A DNA stretch of 64,000 bases from the NCBI GenBank assembly GCA_020060485.1, contig JAGVAB010000144.1, forward strand, positions 1-64,000, in the 5' to 3' direction. Source of the stretch: Anaerolineales bacterium. Lineage in GTDB: Bacteria > Chloroflexota > Anaerolineae > Anaerolineales > Anaerolineaceae. How positions within the stretch are numbered: the first letter of the stretch is position 1; the number at the start of each line of letters is the position of its first letter. Positions 17,650 through 27,077 of the stretch are shown here, one piece after another. The notes under the pieces were generated by a model. The model had not been told where the DNA came from and searched no databases. It saw only the letters and a list, made by a program, of their open reading frames with translations. Made by a program: the position numbers and the translations under genes.

Positions 17650-18987
17650 TTAGTCGAAGTAGCGTTTGATGATCTCATCCTGGGCGGCCTTTAAATGTGT
17701 CAACGCGTCCAGTTTTGGATCAAGCATCAGTTCCTGCATGGCAATTGCCAGAGCATCCAGCGATTCATTGTAAAACTCGGAAGTCTGGGAGAAAATGCCA
17801 TTCTGGGAAAGGTTGGCATTAGTCTCGCGGTAGAAATCGCTGTCGAAGTCAGAAGCACTGAAAGCAGAATCAATGGTCGGAATACCGTAATGCTTGGCTG
17901 CCCACTGCGCTACGATAGTGGGATTCATGAAGTAATTCAGGAAGGCCAAAGCGCCCTTCTGATTTGCCGCGCCTTGCGGAATTGCCCAACCTTCACCCAC
18001 CAGGAAGACATAACTGCCCTGACCGAAGTCAGTGGCCAAACCGAGCTTGGCCTCACCAGAATTGATTTGATCGCTCAGACCGGGGATAAACAGGAAGGAC
18101 CACGATCCACCACGCACAGAGGCTGCTTTACCTTCCACCCAGGGGGTTTCACCAGCTGTGAAGTCGCCAGTGAAGCAGGTTTCGGGAATATAACCTTTGG
18201 CCAACAATTCACGTGCCCATTCCACTACTTCCACGGCTTCCGCGGTTGCCCAGGCTGGTTTGCCTTCTTCATCAAAGATTGTGCCGCCATTGGAACGGAT
18301 CCACGGGCCCCAGGTCAGTTCAGATGCGCCATATTGTCGGCCGGCAAAGAACGTGGAAATGTACTTGCCTTCGCCCTTTAAACGCTCACCTTCAGTCAAC
18401 CATGCCTCAGGGGTAGTAGGCCAGCCATTGGGGAAATCGGCGGTATTGTAGTACCACGCACCGCCACGCACATCTGCCGCTACACAGAAACGCTTGCCAT
18501 CAACCACACAGGACTGTGCATCTGCATCATTCAGTTGTGACAACCAGGGAGTATCTTTGACCAAATCTGTCATGTCCATCAAAGCACCCACAGATACTAA
18601 CTGTGGCGTATGTGAGCTGTCAGCTTCCACCAGATCGGGAACATCCCCACCGGATTGCGCTTGCAGTGCCAATTTCGTGGCAATCTGATCCCAGGCAACC
18701 TGCTCGTAATTGACCTTTATTCCAGTAGTAGCCGTAAAGGTCTCAAACATTTGATTCAGATTGATACTGACCGCATCACTTGTATCCGTGAGGTCATAGC
18801 GAGCCCAGACCGTGATCTCGCCAGCTTCCTTCTCAACCTCAACAATCTTTTCTACTTCTTTTTCGACCTCCACTACTTGGGTCACAACCACAGTCTCTGG
18901 CTGGGCGGCCGGAGCGGGTTGGCATGCGGCGAGAACCAGCGATGCCAGTATGACCAGACTTAGAACAAGACTCAACTTCTTTTTCAT
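17650..18987 (-). CDS. Extracellular solute-binding lipoprotein of sugar-type ABC importer
   Basis: 445 residues. Signal peptide with lipobox LVLAAC, then a Val/Glu/Lys-rich linker (VVVTQVVEVEKEVEKIVEV), a feature common in Chloroflexota binding proteins, then the bilobed family-1 solute-binding fold (ITVWARYDLT, WYYNTADFPNGWPTTPEAW). AAGGAG is 9 nt upstream. It delivers substrate to the two permeases downstream. Relatives bind mono- and oligosaccharides or glycosides, and the neighbouring GH31 gene supports a sugar-bearing ligand. Confidence 0.9.
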   Translation of the reverse strand: MKKKLSLVLSLVILASLVLAACQPAPAAQPETVVVTQVVEVEKEVEKIVEVEKEAGEITVWARYDLTDTSDAVSINLNQMFETFTATTGIKVNYEQVAWDQIATKLALQAQSGGDVPDLVEADSSHTPQLVSVGALMDMTDLVKDTPWLSQLNDADAQSCVVDGKRFCVAADVRGGAWYYNTADFPNGWPTTPEAWLTEGERLKGEGKYISTFFAGRQYGASELTWGPWIRSNGGTIFDEEGKPAWATAEAVEVVEWARELLAKGYIPETCFTGDFTAGETPWVEGKAASVRGGSWSFLFIPGLSDQINSGEAKLGLATDFGQGSYVFLVGEGWAIPQGAANQKGALAFLNYFMNPTIVAQWAAKHYGIPTIDSAFSASDFDSDFYRETNANLSQNGIFSQTSEFYNESLDALAIAMQELMLDPKLDALTHLKAAQDEIIKRYFD

Positions 18988-19004
18988 GCGAATTTTCTCC
19001 TTTT

Positions 19005-20420
19005 TTATCTAGGTTCCCAAACTGGGTTTGTAACAGGAATTTGATCCGGGACCGTATCCCGAATCTGAAAGCAGCCACCGGCGCCTCGGTTCACCAGTTG
19101 ACTGTCATTCATCAGTTCTTTTCCACACAACAGGACCTTCACAGGCCACCCCTGCACTTCAAAACCTTCATACGGTGTGTAATCCACCTGCTCATGCAGC
19201 AAAGCAATGGAGATGATTACTCTTTTTTGCGGGTCAAACAAAACCAGATCAGCATCTGCCCCCGGCAGCAAACACCCCTTGTGTGGGTAAAGACCGAATA
19301 TTCGGGCCGGAGCCTCGCAGCACACTTCCACCCAGCGCTCCAGGCTGATCCGCCCAAACCGCACACCAAAACTGTACATCAAAGCCAGGCGGGCCTCCAC
19401 ACCGGGCAGTCCTCCCGGAATGCGACGGAAATCCTTCAGCCCAAAATCTTTTTGTCCGCGCTTGTTGAAAGCACAGTGATCAGTGCCCAACGTTTGCAAA
19501 TACCCATCTGCCAAAGCCTGCCATAACGCAGCCTGATCCGCCAGAGTCCGCAGCGGAGGAGCACACACAAACCCGGCAGCCTCCAGACTGTCAGCAGCCG
19601 TATAACGAGTCTCATCCAGCAGCAGATACTGGGGGCAGGTTTCCCCATAAACCACCTGCCCTTGCTGGCGGGCATGGGCAATGGCAGCCGCGCCTCCGGC
19701 GGTGGTTACGTGCACAAAATATACTGGTGTGGCGGCCAGCTGCGCCAATTCGATCACCCGTTCAATTGCTTCCCTCTCGGCCGCTGGCGGACGGCTGCGC
19801 GGGTAGTCCTTCGGAGAGAGCTGTCCGGCTTGTACCAATGCTGCCTGGCTTTTTTCAACAATGGCATCCTTCTCGGCATGCACCAGAGCCATGCCCCCTG
19901 CCTGGCCAATTGCCATCAAAGCCCGTAAAAGTTGATCATCATTCAGAGCAAAACCTTCATAGGTGGTATATAACTTGAAAGAAGGTACACCTGATTTAAC
20001 CAATTCTCCAATCTGTGCCAGCGTCGCATCTTCAGCATTGGTCAGGGTCATGTGCAATCCATAATCCACCACAGCCTGGCCCGCCGCCTGTTCTTGACGT
20101 AACTGCAGCGCCTCGATCAGACTTTGACCAGCCAGCGGCTCAACAAAATCAATGACCGTGGTCGTGCCTCCACAGGCGGCCGCCCACGTACCGCTGGCCC
20201 AATCTTCACTGGTCACTGTCTCTCCCGCCGGCATTTGCAAATGCACATGCGGATCAACCCCGCCCGGCAAGACCAGCAGTCCAGACGCGTCAATTTCCTG
20301 TACTGCATGCAGGTCTTCGCCAACTGTCTCAATCCGCCCATCACGAATAGCAAGATCAGCCGACAGAACGCCTGCGGAGGTAACCAACCTGCCATTACGA
20401 ATCACAAGATCATGTGCCAT
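19005..20420 (-). CDS. hyuA: Dihydropyrimidinase/hydantoinase-family cyclic amidohydrolase
   Basis: 471 residues. Metal ligands of the D-hydantoinase family are all in place: DPHVH (H58, H60), the carboxylated Lys in SFKLYTTYEG (K149), H181 in LVHAEKD, H237 in YFVHVTT and D314 in GTDHCAF. It opens cyclic ureides or imides such as dihydropyrimidines, hydantoins or allantoin to N-carbamoyl or ureido acids, which suits the carbamoyltransferases elsewhere in the island. The length is like E. coli HyuA (461 residues). It follows the GH31 gene by 6 bases and precedes the importer gene by 17. The exact cyclic substrate is not determinable. Confidence 0.87.
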   Translation of the reverse strand: MAHDLVIRNGRLVTSAGVLSADLAIRDGRIETVGEDLHAVQEIDASGLLVLPGGVDPHVHLQMPAGETVTSEDWASGTWAAACGGTTTVIDFVEPLAGQSLIEALQLRQEQAAGQAVVDYGLHMTLTNAEDATLAQIGELVKSGVPSFKLYTTYEGFALNDDQLLRALMAIGQAGGMALVHAEKDAIVEKSQAALVQAGQLSPKDYPRSRPPAAEREAIERVIELAQLAATPVYFVHVTTAGGAAAIAHARQQGQVVYGETCPQYLLLDETRYTAADSLEAAGFVCAPPLRTLADQAALWQALADGYLQTLGTDHCAFNKRGQKDFGLKDFRRIPGGLPGVEARLALMYSFGVRFGRISLERWVEVCCEAPARIFGLYPHKGCLLPGADADLVLFDPQKRVIISIALLHEQVDYTPYEGFEVQGWPVKVLLCGKELMNDSQLVNRGAGGCFQIRDTVPDQIPVTNPVWEPR

Positions 20421-20426
20421 CTGTGC

Positions 20427-22862
20427 TTAATTCACCTGAAAACGGATTTCACAACCAGAGCGCCCATCCAGGCTGACTTTGAAACCGCCTGGAACAACTT
20501 CCAATGCCAGCGCTTGTCCATCTTTGACTGCGCCTGTCACTGTTTCACCATAAACGATCACATCAAGAACTCCGGTTGTCTGGCCCACCCAGACAACCAA
20601 CTCACCTGCCTGCCTTTGATAGCGAACAGCAATATGAGCCAGGTCTTCATCATGGATTGCCATCTGGCCGCTATCGGCAGGAAGATAGAATTCCAGTGTT
20701 AATGGGTCAAGCGGTTTTTGGCCCACATAATCCTGAACCGGGCCATAGGGAATCACTTCTCCGCCTTTCACCCATAGTGGCAACACATCTAATGGTGCTT
20801 TAACATCCATCCAGCGCCCGCCAGCAATCACTTCCTTACTCCAGTAGTCCACCCAATTGCCGGCCGGCAGATAGATGGTGGCTGTGTGGTCAGCGGTTAA
20901 GGCAGGCGCTACCAGAAAACTATCCCCAAACATGTACTCCCAATCGATGTGCCGAGTGGTCGGGTCTTCCTGAAATTCGAGCACCAGTGGACGCACCATG
21001 GGCAGACCGGTCTGTGAAGAAACCACCGCCTGGGTGTAAAGATAGGGTAACAAGCGGTAACGCAGATCCAGGTAGCGATGGGAAATTTGCTCAACTTCAG
21101 GTCCATAGGTCCACGGCTCACGTGCCTGCTTGCCGTGAGCCCGTATATGCGAGGAAAATACGCCCACCTGCAGCCAGCGCGCATACACCACCGGGTCTTT
21201 GGGATAATCATTCTTCAATTTGGGATCATAGGATTCGGAAAAATCCACATGGTCGGTGTGGTCAAAGAAATGTGGCGAATAATCAAACCCACCCACATCA
21301 TGGCTGCAAAATGGCACGCCAGAAAGTCCATAACTGAGCAAGCCGCGCACCTGACTGGCCAACTGGTCAAGCGTGGCATAGCTATCGCCACCCCATTGCA
21401 CCGGATAACGCTGTGATCCGGCATAGGCTGAACGCCCCCATACCAGCCCGCGGCCATTCTTGCGCTGGGTGAGTTCAAATGCCGTGCGATTATATAACAA
21501 GGGGTAAAGATTATGCATTTCCAAGCCGCAACGGCCGTCAGCATATACTGCCTCGAGGGGTGCTTGCTCGCCAAAGTCGGTCTTGAAAACCGCCACACCC
21601 ATATCCATCAATTTTTCAAGTTTGTCCTGCCACCATTCACAGGCATCCGGGTTGGTGAAATCGACTGCTCCAAGCTGCTCTCCTGAGAAGGCCTCGATGA
21701 CAGCCGCAGGGCAACTGCCATCCGCACATTTGACAAAAAAGCCGAGCATTGCGCCTTCTTCGTAAAGCGGGGTGCCGATTGGCACATAGGGATGGATCCA
21801 CAAACACGTTCGCACCCCCTGCTCGCGCATCCAGTCCATCATTTCTTCAGGCTGTTGAAAGGCTTGGGTATCCCATTCGTATGAACACCACGGGCCGTCC
21901 CCCATCCACCACGGATCCAGGCTGAGCACATCGCAGGGGAATCCGCGCTCCCGCATTTCCTTGACCACGTCTTCCACCTCATCTCGGCTGCGATAACCAG
22001 CTCGTGAGATCCAAAAACCAAAGGACCACTTGGGCGGCACTGGAGCGCGCCCGGTCAAGTCCGTATACCGCCGCAAGATATCTTTGAATGAGGGACCATA
22101 CATTAAAAATGCGTCAAACTGGGCATCACATAAATGCACCGAATAAGTAATGTTCGATTCGCTTCCCAATTTGAAAACCATCGGATAAGAAGAATGGACA
22201 AACAAACCATATCCCTGACTGCTCAAAAGCAGAGGAATATTCTTGTAAGCCCGATAACTGGAAACATTTCCCGAGTCTGTTGCCCACAATGCATGTTCCT
22301 GACCCCATTTGTCCAACGAGGTGAATCGTTCACCCAAACCGTAGAATGATTCCCCTGGACGGACAGCAACTGTGATATGGGAACTGACTGAACCATCACT
22401 AGAACGATTACACCCGCTGGGGGCCACTTCATAACCAGGCCCATAAGAGCGGTCATCGGTGCGTTCCTGAAAGAACAGGCGGCCTTCGCCAGGTCGGGGG
22501 TCACTGTAAGCAGATATTTGCCACTCGCGGGGAAATTCCACCCGTATGAGATCAGTCATAACCGTCAGCTTGGTTTCATCTTCACTGGTCTTGAAAGCAG
22601 ACCAGGCACAGAATTTTTCCGCCAACATGTCTGATTCGCAATCATAAATGTTGTCAGGATTCCAGCGCAGCCGGATCACATCCGGGTATACCACATCCAC
22701 GGCATATGCCAGCGATGAACCATCTGCCAGTTCGCAATGGAAAAGCACGCCAGTTTTCGTGCGCTCATAAGAAACCCAACGCGAAATGATCTCTTTTGGC
22801 GCATAAATATCGCGCACATCCAAAGGGGCTGCAATTGAATTCCAGTCAATACTCTTCTTCAT
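20427..22862 (-). CDS. Glycoside hydrolase family 31 (alpha-glucosidase/alpha-xylosidase)
   Basis: 811 residues. N-terminal beta-sandwich, then the (beta/alpha)8 domain with the nucleophile Asp in FKTDFGE and the acid/base Asp in WGGDSYATLD, then C-terminal beta domains: the full GH31 architecture, near YicI length. No signal peptide, so it acts in the cytoplasm on an imported alpha-glycoside. It lies between the regulator (27 bases upstream) and the hydantoinase, an odd place for a sugar hydrolase, and suggests that the heterocycle enters as an alpha-glycoside or that a second sugar substrate is used. Confidence 0.92.
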   Translation of the reverse strand: MKKSIDWNSIAAPLDVRDIYAPKEIISRWVSYERTKTGVLFHCELADGSSLAYAVDVVYPDVIRLRWNPDNIYDCESDMLAEKFCAWSAFKTSEDETKLTVMTDLIRVEFPREWQISAYSDPRPGEGRLFFQERTDDRSYGPGYEVAPSGCNRSSDGSVSSHITVAVRPGESFYGLGERFTSLDKWGQEHALWATDSGNVSSYRAYKNIPLLLSSQGYGLFVHSSYPMVFKLGSESNITYSVHLCDAQFDAFLMYGPSFKDILRRYTDLTGRAPVPPKWSFGFWISRAGYRSRDEVEDVVKEMRERGFPCDVLSLDPWWMGDGPWCSYEWDTQAFQQPEEMMDWMREQGVRTCLWIHPYVPIGTPLYEEGAMLGFFVKCADGSCPAAVIEAFSGEQLGAVDFTNPDACEWWQDKLEKLMDMGVAVFKTDFGEQAPLEAVYADGRCGLEMHNLYPLLYNRTAFELTQRKNGRGLVWGRSAYAGSQRYPVQWGGDSYATLDQLASQVRGLLSYGLSGVPFCSHDVGGFDYSPHFFDHTDHVDFSESYDPKLKNDYPKDPVVYARWLQVGVFSSHIRAHGKQAREPWTYGPEVEQISHRYLDLRYRLLPYLYTQAVVSSQTGLPMVRPLVLEFQEDPTTRHIDWEYMFGDSFLVAPALTADHTATIYLPAGNWVDYWSKEVIAGGRWMDVKAPLDVLPLWVKGGEVIPYGPVQDYVGQKPLDPLTLEFYLPADSGQMAIHDEDLAHIAVRYQRQAGELVVWVGQTTGVLDVIVYGETVTGAVKDGQALALEVVPGGFKVSLDGRSGCEIRFQVN

Positions 22863-22889
22863 GGATATATTTTTTACCTGCTCACTGGA

Positions 22890-23441
22890 TTAGAATACCG
22901 GTGGTGTGATCACAGAGATCCATTGCACTTCCTGATCCGAAGCACAGATCAGTTTGACAATATCCTTGCCCTGGAAGGTGATCGTATCACCAGGGTGAAG
23001 GATATAATCCTGGTCGCTCAAACCAACCAGGAGAGAGCCCTGCAAAACCAGGATCATTTCCTCAGTATCAACGCTCAATTTGCGGACAATATTATCGTTT
23101 CCGGGTTTAAGGCGTCCTTGAATGGCCTCAAACTTGCCAGACAGGTCGGGGGAAAGCATTTCATAAGTGATGTTGGATTCGTCCAGGTCGATCTGCGGTC
23201 GATTATTTGCCCGCACCACCGGAGAACGATCATCCTTATCTGCCAGAAAGTACAGCATCGGAACGTTCAGCGCATTGGCAATGCGCCGCAATGAATTCAG
23301 AGAGGGATTGGATATACCGCGCTCCACCTGGCTGAGAAAAGCCGCAGTCAACTCCGTGCGGCGGGCAAGCTCCCGTAATGAAAGACCGACTTCACTGCGG
23401 CGCTTCTTCAACCTTTCCCCTAATAAAAGGTTTGTGCTCAT
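22890..23441 (-). CDS. XRE-family regulator with C-terminal cupin domain
   Basis: 183 residues from the ATG at 23441, with AGGAG 6 nt upstream. An N-terminal helix-turn-helix (SLRELARRTELTAAFLSQVERG, quoted in part: LSQVERGISNPSL) covers about residues 5-65. A C-terminal cupin beta-barrel (LQGSLLVGLS, LHPGDTITF) covers about 100-180 and likely senses a small ligand. This PuuR/ClcR-like layout often regulates the adjoining catabolic operon. It is the first gene of operon B and is the best candidate to bind the palindromes at 23605-23618 and 40906-40920. Confidence 0.88.
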   Translation of the reverse strand: MSTNLLLGERLKKRRSEVGLSLRELARRTELTAAFLSQVERGISNPSLNSLRRIANALNVPMLYFLADKDDRSPVVRANNRPQIDLDESNITYEMLSPDLSGKFEAIQGRLKPGNDNIVRKLSVDTEEMILVLQGSLLVGLSDQDYILHPGDTITFQGKDIVKLICASDQEVQWISVITPPVF

Positions 23442-23604
23442 GAACAACTCCTGTTAAACCGGCTTCAATTTTGATCAAGACCATATCCACATCATGACAG
23501 ACTTTATAACAAACCTGTAACCTGGGGCTGTCTTGTTTCCTGACCTGACAGAATAGTGCTTTCAGCACCAGAAGTATTCATATCCACGGACAATGACTGT
23601 TTAC

Positions 23605-23618
23605 TTTACATTTGTAAA
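23605..23618. promoter_or_regulatory. Palindromic operator candidate, copy 1 (operon B)
   Basis: TTTACA-TT-TGTAAA, an inverted repeat with perfect 6-bp arms, lies 164 bases before the XRE-cupin start. The 5' flank TTTACTTTACATT is the same as at copy 2 (40906-40920), which overlaps a recognisable promoter. The surrounding 23600-23640 is A/T-rich, but no clear -35/-10 pair could be chosen here. Autoregulation by the XRE-cupin protein is inferred. Confidence 0.65.
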
Positions 23619-23638
23619 TATTGACTTTACTATGTTAA

Positions 23639-24757
23639 CTAATGTAGCATATTTTTTTCGGAAATACAACTCCTGTTAACATTAACGTCAACCACAACCG
23701 TATCCTGATCCCCAATAAAACCAGCATCTGGGCAGTCCTGCTGGGCTGCAATTTCCCGCAATGTTTGCGAAATGGCATGCATATTCTCCAACGGTGTATC
23801 CCGGGGCACTTCGCAGCCTGGGGCGATGCAGGTATTTGCCCCGGATACGCGCACACAATCCTTCACTGCCTGCATCACATCCGCCGCGCTGCCCTGCATC
23901 ACAATCCCTGATGGCTCAAAATTTCCACAGGCAGAAATGTTGCTGCCAAATGCTTCCACCGCAGAAGAAAATTCCACCGGATAATCGACATCGATCATAT
24001 CCGCCTGGGTTTCCGGTAAGGTTCTTAAAAGGGCAGTAATATTCCCGCAGATGTGCAGTTTGGCTTTCGCTCCATGTGCATGGATGGCAGCAATGATGCG
24101 TTGTTCATAAGGCAGGCAGAACTTCCGGTAAAGCCGCGGGCCAATCAAAGACGCTGCCGCATCACCAATACCAATGAAATCAGCCCCGGCATCAATTTGC
24201 ACTTCAGCAAACCAAACCGCCTGTTGGGTGCAAAACTCCAGCAGATCGGCCATGAATGCAGGCTGGTTGTAAAGGTCTTCCATTGTTTCAGAAATACCGT
24301 GCAGGTCACACGCTTCAGCAAAAGCCCCTTCAACCCATCCCAGGATTGGGTATTGCTGCCCCGCTTTCTGACGATACAGGGCAATGGCCTCTATGCGATC
24401 CAGCATGCGCTTGCCTTCCACTGGGTTAACCAATTTCAAGCGCTGCAAGTCTGCCGGTTCACGCACCAGTGGCTGCGCCGCGTAGGGAACGTCGTCTAAT
24501 GGAAATACAATCTCTGCACCAAGATCATGGGTTTCTCGCACCGGGTCCGAGATGGCACTGAGCATGTCAATACCAAAATCCTCACAGCAGCGCAGGTTTC
24601 CCTCGACCAGCACACGATGATCCTGCACGCACCTGTCATAAGGCTGGCCAATATACCTGGCGGCAAATGTCATCAGGATCGACAAATTCGGGATCCTGTC
24701 CACTGCTTTCCCAGCCAAGCGGTTCAAGACACGTTCACGGGGTGTTGTTGTTGTCAT
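23639..24757 (-). CDS. UroD-fold methylcobamide methyltransferase-like protein (MtaA/MtbA type)
   Basis: 372 residues from the ATG at 24757 (MTTTTPRERVLNRL), with GGAAGG just upstream. The UroD fold carries the zinc ligands of methylcobamide:CoM methyltransferases at the family spacing: H235 and C237 in LHICGN and C315 in APGCEVPRDTP. True uroporphyrinogen decarboxylases lack this His-Cys-Cys set. The enzyme is expected to take a methyl group from a corrinoid protein to a thiol or similar acceptor. The acceptor is unknown since CoM genes are not seen. It is the last gene of operon A, 91 bases after the AOR stop. Confidence 0.75.
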   Translation of the reverse strand: MTTTTPRERVLNRLAGKAVDRIPNLSILMTFAARYIGQPYDRCVQDHRVLVEGNLRCCEDFGIDMLSAISDPVRETHDLGAEIVFPLDDVPYAAQPLVREPADLQRLKLVNPVEGKRMLDRIEAIALYRQKAGQQYPILGWVEGAFAEACDLHGISETMEDLYNQPAFMADLLEFCTQQAVWFAEVQIDAGADFIGIGDAAASLIGPRLYRKFCLPYEQRIIAAIHAHGAKAKLHICGNITALLRTLPETQADMIDVDYPVEFSSAVEAFGSNISACGNFEPSGIVMQGSAADVMQAVKDCVRVSGANTCIAPGCEVPRDTPLENMHAISQTLREIAAQQDCPDAGFIGDQDTVVVDVNVNRSCISEKNMLH

Positions 24758-24848
24758 CAATCCTTCCATCTTCACTTCAAAGTGCTGTACATGATCAAGC
24801 GCGCTGTTCCTGTGCTTTTCACAAAATACCAACTCGCGGCTGAGTTTG

Positions 24849-26759
24849 TCAGGATTCCTGAAAATCCTGCAAGCCAAGCCGCGCCAGAACGGCAGGCACA
24901 GGCTCACCATCCATATTCCATTCCATCCGCCGATAATAACGCTGCAAGGCATCCGCCAGAGTGTCCGGAGTCAAGGATTGTCCGGCTGCCGGCCCCTCGC
25001 TCAAACGATGATAGGCTCGGGCAGACAGGGCATCATCAGCAGCAGTAAAGCCTTCCCGCAGCAGATAAAGACGAGCAAGAACTATGATCCTTTCACCAAT
25101 CTGGTTGATCTCATCCTTGTCCACATCCCAGTTGCCCGCACCATTCAGCGCATCCACCATATGATGATATTCATAGGGATAAAAATGGCAGATCACGGCA
25201 CTGTCCAGAAAATTCTTGAAAGCAGTTTCATAATAATAAGCATCAATCTTGTGATCAGAAATACCCCATAACGCCAGCGGGGTTTCCAATCCCATTTCCC
25301 TCAAGCGCGCACAAATATCGCTCCCGTCGAAAAGTGCAAAAGTATCATTCAGGTTGTGCATGTGGTCTGCGCCGGTGGCAGACAAGGCATACCCCATGGC
25401 CATGGTCTGCTTCAAACGTGGGTCATGCAATGGAAATTCCTGGCCCCTGGCCTCACCCAGAAATGCCTCGGCTCCGGCGCCAATCCGCCTGGACATCCGC
25501 AGACTGCCTTCTGCCATCCATTCGCCGATATCTTCTCGCTCAACAATAAGCCGGATGCATTCCAGCAGTGCTTCTCCATCCCCAAAGGAGGGCAGCAACT
25601 TAAAACCGGTCAACAGGCCTTTCTGCACGCAATTCATGGCAAAGGCAATGGTGCCTGCCGTCGAGATGGTATCCAGTCCATAAGCTGCACAAAGCTCATT
25701 GGCCTTAGCAACGACCAACGGATCATTGATCCCACATAATGGGCCAAAACCGCCAATCGTTTCATATTCAAGGCCGCCATATCGTCTGTCAAGTTTGGGT
25801 TCCTCGTCCCTGGAAATGACCAATTTACAGCGCACCGGACAGCGGTTGCACGTATCCCGGTCTTTGACCAGCAGCGGGAACAGCCCAGCCGCATCAATCT
25901 GTTCAACCCCTTGCAGGGCTGCGTCCTGATAATTGCGGACAGCAGATGCGCCAGCATCATGATTGGGTTTTACCGAGCCGGAAGTGCCGGTTGCAATTGC
26001 CCAGGCCATTAGCTCTTTGTAATTTGATGTCATCCACTTGACAGTGGTTTTCATCAATTCTTTGTCAGCCAGGCCCACCTCAAAGGTGCCGCGTACCGCC
26101 ACCGCCTTCAGGTTCTTGCAGCCCATCACCGCGCCAGGGCCGGAACGGCCGGCTGCCCGGCTCACATCATGCATCACCGATGCATACAGCACCCCATTTT
26201 CACCAGCAGGCCCAATCTGGGCCACTCTCACCTTGCGATCACCAAGCTCATTCTGCAATTGATCCTGACAATCCGCAGTGGTTTGACCCCATAAATGGCT
26301 GGCATCTCGAATTTCTGCACAGCCATTGTTGATCCACAAATAGACAGGGCGCGAGGCTCTGCCCTGGATCACAACTGCGTCAAAACCAGCTTTTTTCAAT
26401 TCAGCGCCCCACCAGCCGCCAGCCTCGCCCGAAGCAAGAGCACCTGTCAAAGGCGATTTTGTCCCCACAGCATGCCGCCCAGTCCCAGGTAGAATCGTCC
26501 CTGTTAAAAGGCCTGGAGCAAAAATGAGAAGGTTTTCAGGGCTTAATGGGTCGATTTTTGGTAGGGTTTCCCGCATCAGATAATACAGGATCAATCCCCG
26601 GCCGCCAATCCATTTACGATAGAAGGCATCCGGATGCTCATCGATCCAGAACTCCTCCGTGGTCAGATCAATCCGCAGCACAATCCCCGTATATGCGCTT
26701 TTCCCATCCAGAAATTCCGGCCGTATTGCAACCTGGATCTTATTTTTCATCTTCTCCAT
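24849..26759 (-). CDS. Aldehyde:ferredoxin oxidoreductase (tungsten/molybdenum, AOR family)
   Basis: 636 residues, start at 26759 with AGGAGG 5 nt upstream. Family landmarks: N-terminal YRKWIGGRGL, FAPGLLTGT, the 4Fe-4S Cys set C304-x2-C307-x3-C311 (TCNRCPVRC) and C524 (AVICHF), and pterin-binding GADHMH. It oxidises aldehydes to acids, or reduces acids, using ferredoxin and a bis-pyranopterin tungsten cofactor; it implies an anaerobic lifestyle. A MoaD-like gene lies 9 bases upstream, a common pairing. The aldehyde substrate is unknown; acetaldehyde from the acetoin-dehydrogenase-like complex or a ring-bound aldehyde are both possible. Confidence 0.9.
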   Translation of the reverse strand: MEKMKNKIQVAIRPEFLDGKSAYTGIVLRIDLTTEEFWIDEHPDAFYRKWIGGRGLILYYLMRETLPKIDPLSPENLLIFAPGLLTGTILPGTGRHAVGTKSPLTGALASGEAGGWWGAELKKAGFDAVVIQGRASRPVYLWINNGCAEIRDASHLWGQTTADCQDQLQNELGDRKVRVAQIGPAGENGVLYASVMHDVSRAAGRSGPGAVMGCKNLKAVAVRGTFEVGLADKELMKTTVKWMTSNYKELMAWAIATGTSGSVKPNHDAGASAVRNYQDAALQGVEQIDAAGLFPLLVKDRDTCNRCPVRCKLVISRDEEPKLDRRYGGLEYETIGGFGPLCGINDPLVVAKANELCAAYGLDTISTAGTIAFAMNCVQKGLLTGFKLLPSFGDGEALLECIRLIVEREDIGEWMAEGSLRMSRRIGAGAEAFLGEARGQEFPLHDPRLKQTMAMGYALSATGADHMHNLNDTFALFDGSDICARLREMGLETPLALWGISDHKIDAYYYETAFKNFLDSAVICHFYPYEYHHMVDALNGAGNWDVDKDEINQIGERIIVLARLYLLREGFTAADDALSARAYHRLSEGPAAGQSLTPDTLADALQRYYRRMEWNMDGEPVPAVLARLGLQDFQES

Positions 26760-26768
26760 CCATGCCTC

Positions 26769-26996
26769 CTAACCGCCTGCAATCTGCGGCAAACAGGTAA
26801 TCACATCCCCGGCTTGTACGTGATAATCCCCATCAGAAACCCGTCCATTGACCAGCATGACAAATGACAAGCCTGGCTTGACTTTCAGGGTCTTGATCAC
26901 ATCCTTAAGGCAAACCCCGACCGCCAGGTCAAGCTCGGTCCTTTCCTCAACCAGCGGCTTGTCCAGGATCAACACACCAGCTTCCAAGGATGACAT
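26769..26996 (-). CDS. MoaD/ThiS-like sulfur-carrier protein
   Basis: 75 residues with a beta-grasp pattern ending in the diagnostic Gly-Gly (PQIAGG), where an E1-like enzyme activates the C-terminus as thiocarboxylate. GDYHVQAGDVITCLP is typical of MoaD relatives. Located directly before the AOR gene, it probably serves dithiolene insertion into that enzyme's pterin cofactor. GAAAGAG is near the ATG. Confidence 0.82.
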   Translation of the reverse strand: MSSLEAGVLILDKPLVEERTELDLAVGVCLKDVIKTLKVKPGLSFVMLVNGRVSDGDYHVQAGDVITCLPQIAGG

Positions 26997-27035
26997 CCTT
27001 TCTCTTTCACGAACAGGTCTTATTTGAAAGAATGG

Positions 27036-27069
27036 GGGCAGAGAGAAAAGACAGCTTTTCTCTCTGCCC
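27036..27069 (-). other. Perfect intercistronic stem-loop between ygeW and the MoaD-like gene
   Basis: A 15-bp perfect inverted repeat (GGGCAGAGAGAAAAG at 27036-27050, complement at 27055-27069) with a 4-nt loop, starting 8 bases after the YgeW stop. No U-run follows on the minus strand. It may protect the 3' end of the upstream message, be a processing site, or partly terminate, which would lower AOR expression relative to YgeW. Confidence 0.75.
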
Positions 27070-27077
27070 TTAATAAA

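Noticed and set aside
23639..24757. Annotation as uroporphyrinogen decarboxylase of heme synthesis
   Set aside because: It has the His-Cys-Cys zinc ligands of methylcobamide methyltransferases and no heme genes nearby.
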